Assembly (NCBI GenBank): GCA_012517355.1
Contig: JAAYVD010000028.1
Span: 1-37,054, forward strand
Direction of reading: 5' to 3'
Length of the DNA: 37,054 bases
Source: Candidatus Rifleibacteriota bacterium
GTDB taxonomy: Bacteria; Muiribacteriota; Ozemobacteria; Ozemobacterales; Ozemobacteraceae
Below the pieces are notes generated by a model. That model was not told the DNA's origin and did not search any database. It worked only from the letters and a program-made list of their open reading frames with translations. Made by a program: the position numbers and the translations under genes. Positions 1-8,318 of the stretch are shown here, one piece after another (positions within the stretch are counted from its first letter, which is position 1; the number at the start of each line of letters is the position of its first letter).

Positions 1-53
1 CGGAAGCGGACGGGCCGGAAGCGGGTGGGTCGGTCCGGGGCCCGGTCACGGTG

Positions 54-896
54 CTAGAAATCGAAGACCTGACCCTCCGCCACCGCGAAGCAGTCGACCG
101 TGGACTTCGCCTTCTTGATGCGTTGGCGGCAAAACTCGACCTGCCGGTCGAGGTCGTCATCGGACCGGTCGGGATCGTGGTGGAACAGGCCCAGTCGCTT
201 GACTCCCGCCTCGATGGCCAGATCGGTGGCCTCGAAGAAGGTCGTGTGGCCCCAGGTGCGGGTGCGTTTGATCTCCGATTCCGTGTACTGGGCATCGTGC
301 AGGACCAGATCGGCCCCGCGGCAGAAACCGAGATACTCCTCGCGAGCCAGTCCCCCGGGATGCTGGTACCCGAGTTCGTTGTCCGTCAGGAACACGAAGG
401 TTTTTCCCTGGTTGGTCAGCCGGCAGCCGTACCCGCCGTTGGGATGGCTCAGCCGCAGGCCGTCGAAATCGTGGAAACCCACCGTCTCCAGGCGCGGGCA
501 GTCCTTGCCGAACACGAACTTCGCCCGCATGTTGCTGAAATCCACCGGGAAATACGGCGGTTCCAGCTGGTGCGCCAGGATGTTCTTGACCGACCGCTGG
601 TTCTTCGGCCCACCGTAGACATGCAGGGTGAAACGGTCGCTGTAGGCGGGAATGAAGAACGGGAACCCGGCGAGGTGGTCCCAATGGCAGTGGGTCAGGA
701 AGAAGAAGATCTCCTTGGATGCGGGCTCCTTCAGCAGGGCGTTGCCCAGCGGACGCATGCCGGATCCGGCGTCGATCACCAGGATCGCCCCCTGATCGCT
801 GCGGATCTCCAGGCAGGTGGTGTTGCCCCCGTAGCGCAAGGTCTGTGGGCCTGGCGAGGGAAGCGACCCCCGACATCCCCACACTTTGATCTTCAT
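54..896 (-). CDS. MBL-fold metallo-hydrolase
   Basis: This is a 280-residue cytoplasmic metallo-beta-lactamase-fold hydrolase. It opens with the family's typical start (KVWGCRGSLPSPGP, residues 4-17) and carries the metal-binding motif H69-C-H71-W-D73-H74. Later ligand candidates are the Asp in FLTDNE, the His in LHDAQY, the WGHTTF motif and the FHHDPD segment near the C terminus. The family includes phosphodiesterase-like enzymes related to PhnP and RNase Z, so a phosphoester substrate is likely, but the exact substrate cannot be read from sequence. There is no signal peptide. The ATG at 896 has a strong GGAGGA Shine-Dalgarno and a TATAAT promoter upstream. It is transcribed divergently from the STAND gene, which may or may not be related in function. 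Family is confident, substrate unknown. Confidence 0.9.
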   Translation of the reverse strand: MKIKVWGCRGSLPSPGPQTLRYGGNTTCLEIRSDQGAILVIDAGSGMRPLGNALLKEPASKEIFFFLTHCHWDHLAGFPFFIPAYSDRFTLHVYGGPKNQRSVKNILAHQLEPPYFPVDFSNMRAKFVFGKDCPRLETVGFHDFDGLRLSHPNGGYGCRLTNQGKTFVFLTDNELGYQHPGGLAREEYLGFCRGADLVLHDAQYTESEIKRTRTWGHTTFFEATDLAIEAGVKRLGLFHHDPDRSDDDLDRQVEFCRQRIKKAKSTVDCFAVAEGQVFDF

Positions 897-951
897 GATT
901 CCTCCACCCAGGTCACGATCTCACCAGGAACTCTCTTTCCCTATCGGCAAG

Positions 952-979
952 ATTATAACGAAATTCCCCCAACTTCCAA
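952..979 (-). promoter_or_regulatory. Promoter of the MBL hydrolase
   Basis: On the minus strand TTGGAA (974-979) and TATAAT (952-957) are separated by 16 bp. The perfect -10 lies about 55 bp upstream of the ATG at 896 in a locally AT-rich patch. Confidence 0.65.
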
Positions 980-1020
980 CAAATAATGTCACCATTCCAC
1001 CCCTCCCAACTGACCCGCCT

Positions 1021-1089
1021 CCCTTCCCACCCGCCACGCCCGAACCCCGCCCCTGCCGCCCCCTTCCCACCCGCCACGCCCGAACCCCG
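1021..1089. repeat. Two identical 29-bp direct repeats, 40-bp period
   Basis: The same 29-bp pyrimidine-rich sequence (starting CCCTTCCCACCCGCC and ending CGAACCCCG) occurs at 1021-1049 and 1061-1089, with 11 bp between. It lies 70-140 bp upstream of the STAND promoter. Only two exact copies are visible; weaker related text continues to about 1145. It could be a binding site pair or simple sequence duplication. The rest of the 897-1203 gap holds only the two divergent promoters. Confidence 0.8.
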
Positions 1090-1158
1090 ACTCCTTCTGC
1101 CCCCTGGCCGACCAGCCTCCCCACCCGGCCCTCCCGAATCCCAACGCTTCACCCTCCC

Positions 1159-1187
1159 TTTACCCACCCCCGATCCTGTGTTATACC
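1159..1187 (+). promoter_or_regulatory. Promoter of the STAND NTPase gene
   Basis: TTTACC (1159-1164) and an extended -10 TGTTATACC (TATACC at 1182-1187) are spaced by 17 bp. The expected transcription start is about 1194, so the leader would be only about 10 nt and would begin at the Shine-Dalgarno (AGGGAG, 1192-1197). Confidence 0.6.
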
Positions 1188-1203
1188 GGTCAGGGAGCAC
1201 GCT

Positions 1204-4200
1204 ATGACCAATCCGCCCGCCGAGAATAATGGGCACCACCTGCTGCAGGTCCGCCTGTATCTCTCCGCCCCGGGTCCCGCGTTGTCGGCGGTCCGCACCG
1301 AGATCGCCCGCCGTGTGCTCCCCCTGCTGCGCCGCAAGTTCGCCCGCCGGGGCATGTCCCTGGTGCTGGTCGACCCTTGCGCCGAAGGCGATCCCGCGCC
1401 CGACCTGCCCCTGGCCGACCGCCTCGACGAGATCGCACGGTGCCGCCCCTTCTTCCTCGGCATCCTCGGACCGGGCGGCGGCGACCCCGCCCCCCGCGAA
1501 GTCCACGCTGCCCTGGCCGCCCGCCACCCCTGGCTCGGCCGGTTCCGACACCGCACCATCGGCGAGATCGAGGCGGAATGCGCCATCCTCCAGGCGCCAC
1601 CGGGGGGCGGGGGAACCCTGTTCTACGCCCTCGGCAGCCACCCCCCGGCGACCGCCGCCACCACCGCCCTGACCGGCAGGGAACCTTCCCAGGACCTCCC
1701 CACCCGCCTCCGCGAGGCCGGCCTCCCCTTCCGCGACGGCCTCGCCTCGCCTTCCGCCCTCGGCGACCAGGTCTACGGCGACCTGCTCCGCCTCCTCGAG
1801 GAGGTCGCCCCCCGTCTCGACCCCGGGCCGCTCCACCACGCCGGCCTCCTGCAGGAGGCCTTCGCCGAGGCCCGCCGCGGCTGCTACCTGGCCAACCCCG
1901 CCCTCTTCCAGCGCCTCGACGACTTCGTCGAGCACGGAGGAGACCACCCCCTCCTGGTCACCGGACCCCTCGGCCGCGGCAAGTCCGCCCTGGTCGCCAA
2001 CTGGGTCGCCCATCACCGCCGCCGACACCCCGACGACCTCGTCTTGACCCATTCCTTCGAGGTCTCCGCCGAGGCCGCCACCGAGACCTTCCTCTACCGC
2101 CGCCTCCTCCATACCCTCGAGCACCGGTTCGACCTGCCCCTGTCCCCGCCCCTGACCGAGGAGTCCCTCCGCCAGGGCATCCTGGAATGGCTGTACCTGG
2201 CGGTGCCCTGGGGCCGCACCGTCCTCGTCCTCGACGGCGTCGATCTCTGGAAGGGAGAACGGGAAGGGACCACCCCCGAATGGCTCACCGCACCCCTCCC
2301 CCCCGGCCTGCGACTGATCATCACCGGCCAGACCGATCACCCCCTCGTCGCCGACCTCGTCCACCGCGGCTGCACCGTCGTCACCCTGCCACCCCTCGAC
2401 CGCCCCGACCGCCAGACCCTCCTGCAGATGAGCGCCGAAGCCCGGGGCCTCACCGACCTGCCCCCCCGCCTCGAGCGCCTCCTTCCCGAGCCCCCCTGCG
2501 CCGATCCCCTGTTCCTGAACCTGCTCCTCGATACCCTCGACATCTTCCCCCCCGCCCCCGGCGATGCCCCACGCCTCCCCCTCGACGTCTCCCCCGCCTA
2601 CGGCCCCGCCGACCTGCTCGACCTGGTGCTGGCCCGCCTCGACGAAACCTGCCTCGCCGACCGCCCCTGGGCCTGCCGCGATGCCCTGACCGCCCTCGCC
2701 TCCTCCCGGGCCGGCCTGGCCGAGGAGGAACTCCTCTCCCTCCTCGGCAACGGCGAAGACCCCCTCCCCACGCCCCTCTGGACGCGCCTCCGCCGCCACC
2801 TCGACCCCCTCCTCCTGCAGACTCCCGGCCGCTGGACCCTCGCCCACCAGGCGGTCGCCGAGGCCGTCACCCGCCGGTACCTGTTCTCCGAACAGCATGT
2901 CTTCGCCCAGCGCGAACGCCTGGTCACCCTCTTCCGGCCCGTCGACCGCGGCCCCAGGCACCTCCAGGAATACGGCTGGCAGCTCGCCGCCCAGCGGTCC
3001 TGGGAAACCCTGGCCCGCTGGCTGTCCGCGCCCGACACCTTCTCCGAGCTCGTCCTCGCCGACCACATCGAGGCCACCCGCCTGTGGCGCCTGCTGGAAC
3101 GCCATTCCCCCTTCCGCTCCCTCGAAGCCTACGCCCGCCCCCTCCTCGAACCCGAACGCCACCTGGCCTTCCTGCCCGCCCTCGCCGCCTTCCTCCGCGA
3201 ATCCGGCCTGCGCGAGAAGGCCCTCGACCTCGACCGCCGCTTCGTCCAGTACCTGCGCGGCCGCCCCATCGGCGAAGAGTCCCTCCCCGCCCTCGACGAC
3301 CTGGCCCAGAACCTGTTCCGGGCCGGCGATTTCGCCGAGGCCGAACCCCTGCTGCTCGAACTGGAGACCCGGTTCCAGGCCACCCGCAACTGGCGCGGCC
3401 TCGCCGGCTGCCGCCACCACCTCGCCATCATCGCCCATTCGCGCGGCGAAACCGAACGCGCCGGGCAGCTGTTCCGCGACGCCATGCGCCTGTTCTCCGA
3501 GGGCGGCGACGGCTTCGGCCTCGAACGCTGCCTGGGCAGCCTCGGCACCGCCCTGTACGGCCAGGGCGACCTGCCCGGCGCCCTCGCCACCTTCCGCCGC
3601 CAGGAACTGGTCGGCCGCTCCCTCGGCCGCCAGGAAGGCCTGGCCGCCGCCCTTCTCGGCCAGGCGATGTGCCACCGCGCCGCCGGCGACCTCGACCAGG
3701 CCCTGACCATGCTGGCCGCCGTCGAGACCCTCTGCCGCGAACTCGGTTCCCGCCGCACTCTCGGCACCTGCCTGAACCTCCAGGCCGCCGTCCATCGCAC
3801 CCGCGGCGACCTGTCCGGAGCCATGGCCAGGTTCCAGGAGGCCGAGGCCCTCTTCGGGGAACGGCAGGAACTGGCCGGTCTCCAGGTCTCGCTCGGCGGC
3901 CAGGCCTCCATCCACCGCTCCCGCGGCCACCTCGACGAGGCCGCCCGCCTGTTCGGCGAACAGGAGCGCATCTGCCGCATGATCGGCAGCCGCGAGGGAC
4001 TGACCATCGCCCTGGGCGGCCAGGCCGCCATCCTGCGCGAACGCGGCCGCCTCGCCGACGCCATGGAAATGACCCGCCAGGCCGAGAAGCTCTGCCGCGA
4101 CCTCTGCTTCCGCGAAGGACTGCAGCGCTCCCTCTGCCTCCAGGCCAACATCCTGCGCGACCAGGGCGACCTCGACGGCGCCCTCGCCCTGCTCCGCGAC

Positions 4201-5946
4201 GCCGAGCGCATCTGCCGCGAGATCGGCCTCAAATCAGGGCTGCAGCGCACCCTCGAACACCTCGCCATGGTCCTCAAGGCCCGCGGCGACCTCGACGGGG
4301 CCCTCGCCCTGCTCAAGGAGCAGGAGCGCCTCTGCCGCCAGCTCGGCCTCAAGATGGGCCTCCAGGCCTCGATGGGCCACCAGGCCCACATCCTCTACTT
4401 CCGCGGCGACGTGGAAGGCGCCATGACCCTGTTCCGCGACCAGGAACGCATCTGCCGCGACCTCGGCCTGCGCGACCGTCTGCAGCAGGCCCTCGGCGGC
4501 CAGGCGGTCATCTTCCGGGCCCGCGGCGACTGGACCCGCGCCTTGCTGCTCCTCGAGGAACAGGAGAAGATCTGCCTCGAAATGGGCCTCAAGGACGGCC
4601 TGCAGATCTCCCTCTACAACCAGGGCATCATCCGCCTCGTGCGCGGCGACCTCGACGGGGCCATGACCATGTTCAAGAAGCAGGAGGCCATCTGCCGCCA
4701 GGCAGGCTACCGCGAGGGGCTGCAGGCCAGCTTCGGCAGCCAGGCCGTCATCCACCGCAACCGCGGCGACATGCTGCGCGCCATGGCCCTGTTCCAGGAA
4801 CAGGAGAAGATCTGCCGTGAATCCGGCTACAAGGAGGGGTTGCAGGTCTCCCTGTGCGGCCAGGCCGCCATCCTGCAGGCCTCCGGCGATTTCGACATCG
4901 CCATGGCCAAGCTGCGGGAAGGCGAACGCATCTGCCGCGAACTGAGCCACAAGGAGGGCCTGCAGCGGGTGTTGTGCAGCCAGTCGCTGATCCTGCGCGC
5001 CCGCGGCGACAACACCGGCGCCATGGCCCTCCTCAAGGAGGTCGAGAAGATCTGCCGCGGCCTCGACTACAAGTCGGGCCTCCAGCGGGCCCTCGAATAC
5101 CAGGCCGCCATCCTGCAGGCCCAGGGCGACCTCGACCAGGCCATGGCCCTCCTCAAGGAACAGGAGGCCATCTGCCGCGAGCTGGGCATCAAGGCCGGCC
5201 TCCAGGCCGCCATCGGCCAGCAGGCCCTGCTCCTCGAGCAGCGGGGCGACCTCGACGGCGCCCTGACCCTGCTCAAGGAACAGGAGCTGATCTGCCGCGA
5301 ACTCGGCCTCAAGGCGGGCCTCGCCCGGGCCATGGCCATGCAGGCCCAGGTCATGGCCCGCAAGTTCGACCGCACCCGCGAAGCCATGGACCTCGTCAAC
5401 GAAGCCTACAAGCTCGCCCGCAGCCACGGCCTGAACACGCTTTCGTCCCAGATCCAGAACGTGCTCAACGCCGTCCAGCCCCCGGGCGGCATTCCGCGCG
5501 GCCGCCTCGAACCCGGCGACTGGAAACGCTTCCAGGCCCAGCTCGCCGAGAAGACCGCCTTCGCCCGCGACCCCGCCGACCCCCGCGCCTCGCTCGAACG
5601 ACTCCACCAGCAGGAACGCCTCTGCCGCGAACTCGACATGCCCACCGAACTGGCCAACAGCCTCGCCGGACAGGCCCTCATCATGCGCGAACTCGGCGAC
5701 GGCGAACGCGCCCTCGAGGTCCTGCGTCAGGAAGAGACCATCTGGCGCCAACAGGGCTCCCGGACCGGCCTGCTCGAATGCCTCGTCAACCAGGCCCTCC
5801 TCCTGGTCCTCGACCTGCACCGCCCCCGCGAAGCCCTCTCCCTGGCCGAGGAGGCCTACCGCCTCGGCGAGAAGCACGACCTCCCCGAACTCCCCCACAC
5901 CGTCCTCGGACAGCTCCTCGACTTCGTCCACACCCAGATCAAGTGA
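1204..5946 (+). CDS. Nephrocystin-3-like STAND NTPase (DUF4062-like / NACHT / TPR array)
   Basis: This is a 1580-residue cytoplasmic signal-transduction NTPase. Residues about 13-150 resemble DUF4062 as in NPHP3/TEP1 proteins (an RLYLSA start, a VLVD strand, then ARCRPFFLGILG), but the usual SST motif is degenerate. An NTPase domain follows with Walker A GPLGRGKSA (about 254-262) and Walker B TVLVLDGVDLW (about 339-349). Next comes a winged-helix-like segment (SRAGLAEEELLSLL) and a His-containing AHQAVAEAVTRRYL. From about residue 740 to 1400 there are roughly 16 TPR-like repeats of exactly 40 residues, then a linker and two more. STAND proteins are inactive until a ligand bound by the repeats triggers NTP-driven oligomerisation; the ligand here is unknown. 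The frame is open upstream to 886, but the ATG at 1204 has the Shine-Dalgarno and promoter. Roles could be regulation, defence or self/non-self sensing. Confidence 0.9.
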   Translation: MTNPPAENNGHHLLQVRLYLSAPGPALSAVRTEIARRVLPLLRRKFARRGMSLVLVDPCAEGDPAPDLPLADRLDEIARCRPFFLGILGPGGGDPAPREVHAALAARHPWLGRFRHRTIGEIEAECAILQAPPGGGGTLFYALGSHPPATAATTALTGREPSQDLPTRLREAGLPFRDGLASPSALGDQVYGDLLRLLEEVAPRLDPGPLHHAGLLQEAFAEARRGCYLANPALFQRLDDFVEHGGDHPLLVTGPLGRGKSALVANWVAHHRRRHPDDLVLTHSFEVSAEAATETFLYRRLLHTLEHRFDLPLSPPLTEESLRQGILEWLYLAVPWGRTVLVLDGVDLWKGEREGTTPEWLTAPLPPGLRLIITGQTDHPLVADLVHRGCTVVTLPPLDRPDRQTLLQMSAEARGLTDLPPRLERLLPEPPCADPLFLNLLLDTLDIFPPAPGDAPRLPLDVSPAYGPADLLDLVLARLDETCLADRPWACRDALTALASSRAGLAEEELLSLLGNGEDPLPTPLWTRLRRHLDPLLLQTPGRWTLAHQAVAEAVTRRYLFSEQHVFAQRERLVTLFRPVDRGPRHLQEYGWQLAAQRSWETLARWLSAPDTFSELVLADHIEATRLWRLLERHSPFRSLEAYARPLLEPERHLAFLPALAAFLRESGLREKALDLDRRFVQYLRGRPIGEESLPALDDLAQNLFRAGDFAEAEPLLLELETRFQATRNWRGLAGCRHHLAIIAHSRGETERAGQLFRDAMRLFSEGGDGFGLERCLGSLGTALYGQGDLPGALATFRRQELVGRSLGRQEGLAAALLGQAMCHRAAGDLDQALTMLAAVETLCRELGSRRTLGTCLNLQAAVHRTRGDLSGAMARFQEAEALFGERQELAGLQVSLGGQASIHRSRGHLDEAARLFGEQERICRMIGSREGLTIALGGQAAILRERGRLADAMEMTRQAEKLCRDLCFREGLQRSLCLQANILRDQGDLDGALALLRDAERICREIGLKSGLQRTLEHLAMVLKARGDLDGALALLKEQERLCRQLGLKMGLQASMGHQAHILYFRGDVEGAMTLFRDQERICRDLGLRDRLQQALGGQAVIFRARGDWTRALLLLEEQEKICLEMGLKDGLQISLYNQGIIRLVRGDLDGAMTMFKKQEAICRQAGYREGLQASFGSQAVIHRNRGDMLRAMALFQEQEKICRESGYKEGLQVSLCGQAAILQASGDFDIAMAKLREGERICRELSHKEGLQRVLCSQSLILRARGDNTGAMALLKEVEKICRGLDYKSGLQRALEYQAAILQAQGDLDQAMALLKEQEAICRELGIKAGLQAAIGQQALLLEQRGDLDGALTLLKEQELICRELGLKAGLARAMAMQAQVMARKFDRTREAMDLVNEAYKLARSHGLNTLSSQIQNVLNAVQPPGGIPRGRLEPGDWKRFQAQLAEKTAFARDPADPRASLERLHQQERLCRELDMPTELANSLAGQALIMRELGDGERALEVLRQEETIWRQQGSRTGLLECLVNQALLLVLDLHRPREALSLAEEAYRLGEKHDLPELPHTVLGQLLDFVHTQIK
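3421..5400 (+). repeat. 120-bp tandem coding repeat (40-residue TPR units)
   Basis: Repeat units start every 120 bp from 3421 (3421, 3541, 3661 and so on to 5221, with a partial unit at 5341), with no indels over about 16 units. Each encodes a variant of QAAILRARGDLDGALALLKE followed by QERICRELGLKEGLQ. Recurrent phrases such as ATCTGCCGC and CGCGGCGACCTCGAC fall at the same place in most units. This is a protein repeat array, not a CRISPR, and is a likely site of copy-number change by recombination. Confidence 0.95.
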
Positions 5947-5978
5947 AGACGGGCGCCATCTGGCCGCTCTTCCGATCT

Positions 5979-6052
5979 GCCCGGCACCATGGCGGAAACA
6001 CCCCGTGGCCGCCCCGGCAGGCGGCGCGGAACGCCGGTGTCGCGCCCCGCAC
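5979..6052 (-). repeat. Dispersed multi-hairpin element, copy R1 (intergenic)
   Basis: A divergent copy of the dispersed element lies between the STAND stop and the next gene. It retains the central arm GCCGCC/GGCGGC (6008-6013 and 6020-6025). On the minus strand its frame reads RDTGVPRRLPGRPRG, matching the peptide of other copies. The match is weaker than for R2 and R4. Confidence 0.6.
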
Positions 6053-6097
6053 AGGAACCCCTCTGGCCGCGTGTTCCCACCAGCCAGGGAGTCCCGG

Positions 6098-6127
6098 TTT
6101 CCAGAACCCTCCCGGACGGGGTATCAT
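6098..6127 (+). promoter_or_regulatory. Promoter giving a possibly leaderless transcript
   Basis: TTTCCA (6098-6103) and TATCAT (6122-6127) are spaced by 18 bp. Transcription would be expected to start about 7 nt past the -10, at or next to the ATG at 6134. No Shine-Dalgarno is present. Confidence 0.5.
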
Positions 6128-6133
6128 GACCGC

Positions 6134-7126
6134 ATGAACGAACCATTGGATGCGATGCAGCGGTTGGCAGAGATCGACCGGCTCCGCGACGAGATCCGGA
6201 CCATGGAGGAAGAGGTCGGGACGCGGGCCAGTCAGGTGGACAAGCGGGGCGGCACCGACGAGGACATGCGCCGGATCGGGGAACTCGACCGCCACGCCGC
6301 CGACCTCCGGCCGGGCCTCACGAAGAAGGTCAAGGAGCTCCGCCAGCTCGCCCCAGAGGCCTTCCAGGCCTGGGTCGGCCGCAACCAGGAGACCCTCCGC
6401 CGCCAGATCATGGCCGAACTCCGGAAGGAACGGCCCGACGTCCAGACCATCGACGAAGGCCTGGCCCGCATCCGCACCGACGCCACCTTCTCCAACGCCG
6501 ACCTGCTGGTCCTCAACCTCGTCGGCCACCTCGACGCCTGGCGCGACCTGCTGGAGGGAAAGGCCCCCTACGCACTGCACCCGCCGTCCTGGGAGACCTT
6601 CGCCACCCTGCCACCCTTCACCCTCGAGCTGCGCGCCGCCCAGCCGCTTCCCGAGGACCTCGCCGGCCGCCACCCCGACATCGTCAAGGTCGCCGAGTGG
6701 AAGGCCTGGCACGCCAGCCTGGTCTTCCTGGCCGAAACCCTCTCCATCCTCGATTTCGGCAAGCCCTGCCGCCTCGAACGGTCGACCGGCTCCCGTACCC
6801 CCGGCCAGCCCTGGGAAAGCTCCTGGACCCTCTCGACCGGCCAGCTGGCCCTCGCCCTGACCTGGGGCGAGAAGGCCGCCGGGGAAGGGGGCGCCCTCGC
6901 CTCGTTCTCGCAGGTGGACGTCCGCGGCCTGCTCCCCGCCGAGAAGATCGATTGGAGCGGCTCGTTCGGCGGCGAGACGAAAGGGCTGGTGATCGGCTTC
7001 ACCGGCTTGCGGGAGGACCGGGGCGAAGCCGTCCGGGCCCTCGCCGCCCGCCTGTTCGCCGAGGTCAGCGACGGCCAGGGTCCCGCCCCCGCCCCGCCCA
7101 ACCCGGCGACCCCGACCGCCCCCTGA
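6134..7126 (+). CDS. Uncharacterised 330-residue protein with N-terminal coiled coil
   Basis: I do not recognise a family. Residues about 5-90 are charged and heptad-rich (RLRDEIRTMEEEV, KKVKELRQLAPEAF), suggesting a helical or coiled-coil region. The middle and C-terminal parts are mixed alpha/beta (VVFLAE-like strands, SWTLSTGQLALALTWGEK, KGLVIGFTGLRED). The tail is Pro/Ala-rich and probably disordered. There is no signal peptide or membrane segment, so it is probably cytoplasmic. The ATG at 6134 is chosen because it is the first in-frame start after the promoter; an ATG at 6126 is out of frame and stops at once. It sits between the STAND gene and an exported protein and has its own promoter, so membership of a STAND module is only positional. 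Confidence 0.7.
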   Translation: MNEPLDAMQRLAEIDRLRDEIRTMEEEVGTRASQVDKRGGTDEDMRRIGELDRHAADLRPGLTKKVKELRQLAPEAFQAWVGRNQETLRRQIMAELRKERPDVQTIDEGLARIRTDATFSNADLLVLNLVGHLDAWRDLLEGKAPYALHPPSWETFATLPPFTLELRAAQPLPEDLAGRHPDIVKVAEWKAWHASLVFLAETLSILDFGKPCRLERSTGSRTPGQPWESSWTLSTGQLALALTWGEKAAGEGGALASFSQVDVRGLLPAEKIDWSGSFGGETKGLVIGFTGLREDRGEAVRALAARLFAEVSDGQGPAPAPPNPATPTAP

Positions 7127-7365
7127 CCACGACGGCCCGGGTCGCCACCCGTCAGGCCGGAACCGTCGTCCCCATCCTGGCCGTCCCGACGGCACCGCGA
7201 CCGGGCGCCCCTCCAGGGAACTCGTCGCGTCGTCGCGGCAGGTTCGGGACGGCCCTGACCCGACAGACCAGCTTCGCCCGCCCCCGCGTCGGTGGACGCG
7301 TTCCGGAAGGCCCCGGGTGACTCCTTTTTCCGCTGCACCAGCCCGTCACCTCCATCGGCTTTCCA

Positions 7366-7374
7366 TGGTAGAAT
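7366..7374 (+). promoter_or_regulatory. Extended -10 promoter of the 278-residue exported protein
   Basis: TGGTAGAAT (TAGAAT at 7369-7374) has the TGN extension. No convincing -35 is seen. The ATG is 51 bp downstream. The gap 7127-7425 otherwise shows no gene, only a faint stretch (about 7130-7180) resembling the dispersed element. Confidence 0.5.
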
Positions 7375-7425
7375 GCCCTCACCCTGGGGTACCCCGAGGG
7401 AAGGTCTGACAAGGAGGATTGCATC

Positions 7426-8262
7426 ATGAGGAATCGGTCTCTTTCCATCCTGGTCCTGGTTGTCCTGGCCGCCGGCCCCGGGTGGGCCCTGGGCTTCTAC
7501 GGCGATGTCGACCCCATCCCCGCGACCGTGGTGTTGGACAAGCTGCAGACCGGCGAACCGGCCGACCAGGTTCTCGAGGTGATCGGGGTCAACTCGGAAG
7601 GCTCGATCTCCGGATCCGCCGAGAGCGGCCAGGTCAAGCTCCTGTTCAAGGACCTCGCGAAAATCGAGTGCGCGAACCATGTCTACCACGTTGAAACGAA
7701 GGACGGAAAGAGGCACCAGATCAAGTTCGGCCGCCTGTCCACCCACTACACCTCCCCCACCTTCGACTGCGTCGTGAAGAACCCCAAGACCGGCCAGGCC
7801 GAGGAACAGATGCTCGATTCCACGCAGATCAAGTCGATCACCTTCGGGGCCCCCGCCGCCGGGGCGGCCCCGGCCCCCACCGGCGATTCGTCCGGAGCCT
7901 CCGGAGCCGTCGACCGCAAAGACCCGAAAGCGGTCGCCGCCGCTGTCCTGAAGGCCATCCGGGCGGCTGACGGCCAGGCCCTGCTGGGCCTGTGCAACGC
8001 CACCAACCGCCGGAAGATCACCCCCGAACAGCTCCCGGAAATCATGAAGGAGCTGCAGCAGGAGGCCGGAAACGTCGAACAGATCGGCGACCTCCGCCAG
8101 GGGCCCTCCTTCGCCACCAAGGGGTCGGTCTGCGCCTTCCTGCGCACCGAAGGGGTCGAGACCTTCGTCATCATGCTGACGAACGAGAACGGCGAGTACG
8201 GGTTCGAGGACATCAACAGCCCCGACACCGCCCAGTGGGAGAAACTTGCCCCCCTGCCCTGA
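7426..8262 (+). CDS. Exported protein of unknown function
   Basis: This 278-residue protein has a clear Sec signal peptide (MRNRSLSILVLVVLAAGPGWA), so it should act outside the cytoplasmic membrane. Residues about 30-145 form an apparently beta-rich domain (VVLDKLQTGEPAD, QVKLLFKDLAKIEC, QIKSITFG). A Gly/Ala/Pro linker follows (about 146-165), then a C-terminal alpha/beta domain beginning DPKAVAAAVLKAIRAAD. That domain resembles NTF2-like/DUF4878-type exported proteins, but this is only an impression. There is no lipobox cysteine in the leader. A strong AAGGAGG lies 8 bp before the ATG. The macro-DUF4062 gene starts 57 bp downstream and may be co-transcribed. Confidence 0.75.
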   Translation: MRNRSLSILVLVVLAAGPGWALGFYGDVDPIPATVVLDKLQTGEPADQVLEVIGVNSEGSISGSAESGQVKLLFKDLAKIECANHVYHVETKDGKRHQIKFGRLSTHYTSPTFDCVVKNPKTGQAEEQMLDSTQIKSITFGAPAAGAAPAPTGDSSGASGAVDRKDPKAVAAAVLKAIRAADGQALLGLCNATNRRKITPEQLPEIMKELQQEAGNVEQIGDLRQGPSFATKGSVCAFLRTEGVETFVIMLTNENGEYGFEDINSPDTAQWEKLAPLP

Positions 8263-8318
8263 CCGCCCCTCCCGCGAGGGTACCCCCCGCGACAAGTCTC
8301 CGTTCCAGGAAAACACCC

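Noticed and set aside
886-1203. N-terminal extension of the STAND protein
   Set aside because: It is low-complexity Pro-rich translation of the pyrimidine repeat; promoter and Shine-Dalgarno place the start at 1204.
913-3930. Long open frame on the minus strand opposite the STAND gene (about 1005 residues)
   Set aside because: It is a Gly/Ala/Glu-rich shadow of the repeated, GC-rich coding strand, without domains or a ribosome-binding site.
1377-4820. Plus-strand open frame of about 1147 residues overlapping the STAND gene
   Set aside because: It is an Arg/Pro-rich out-of-frame translation; the domain motifs are all in the other frame.
3421-5400. CRISPR-like periodic repeats
   Set aside because: The 120-bp period is in frame and encodes TPR units; there are no short identical repeats with unique spacers.
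7128-7230. Possible eighth copy of the dispersed element
   Set aside because: A short stretch (CAGGCCGGAACCGTCGTCCC) resembles part of R5, but the hairpin arms are not recognisable.
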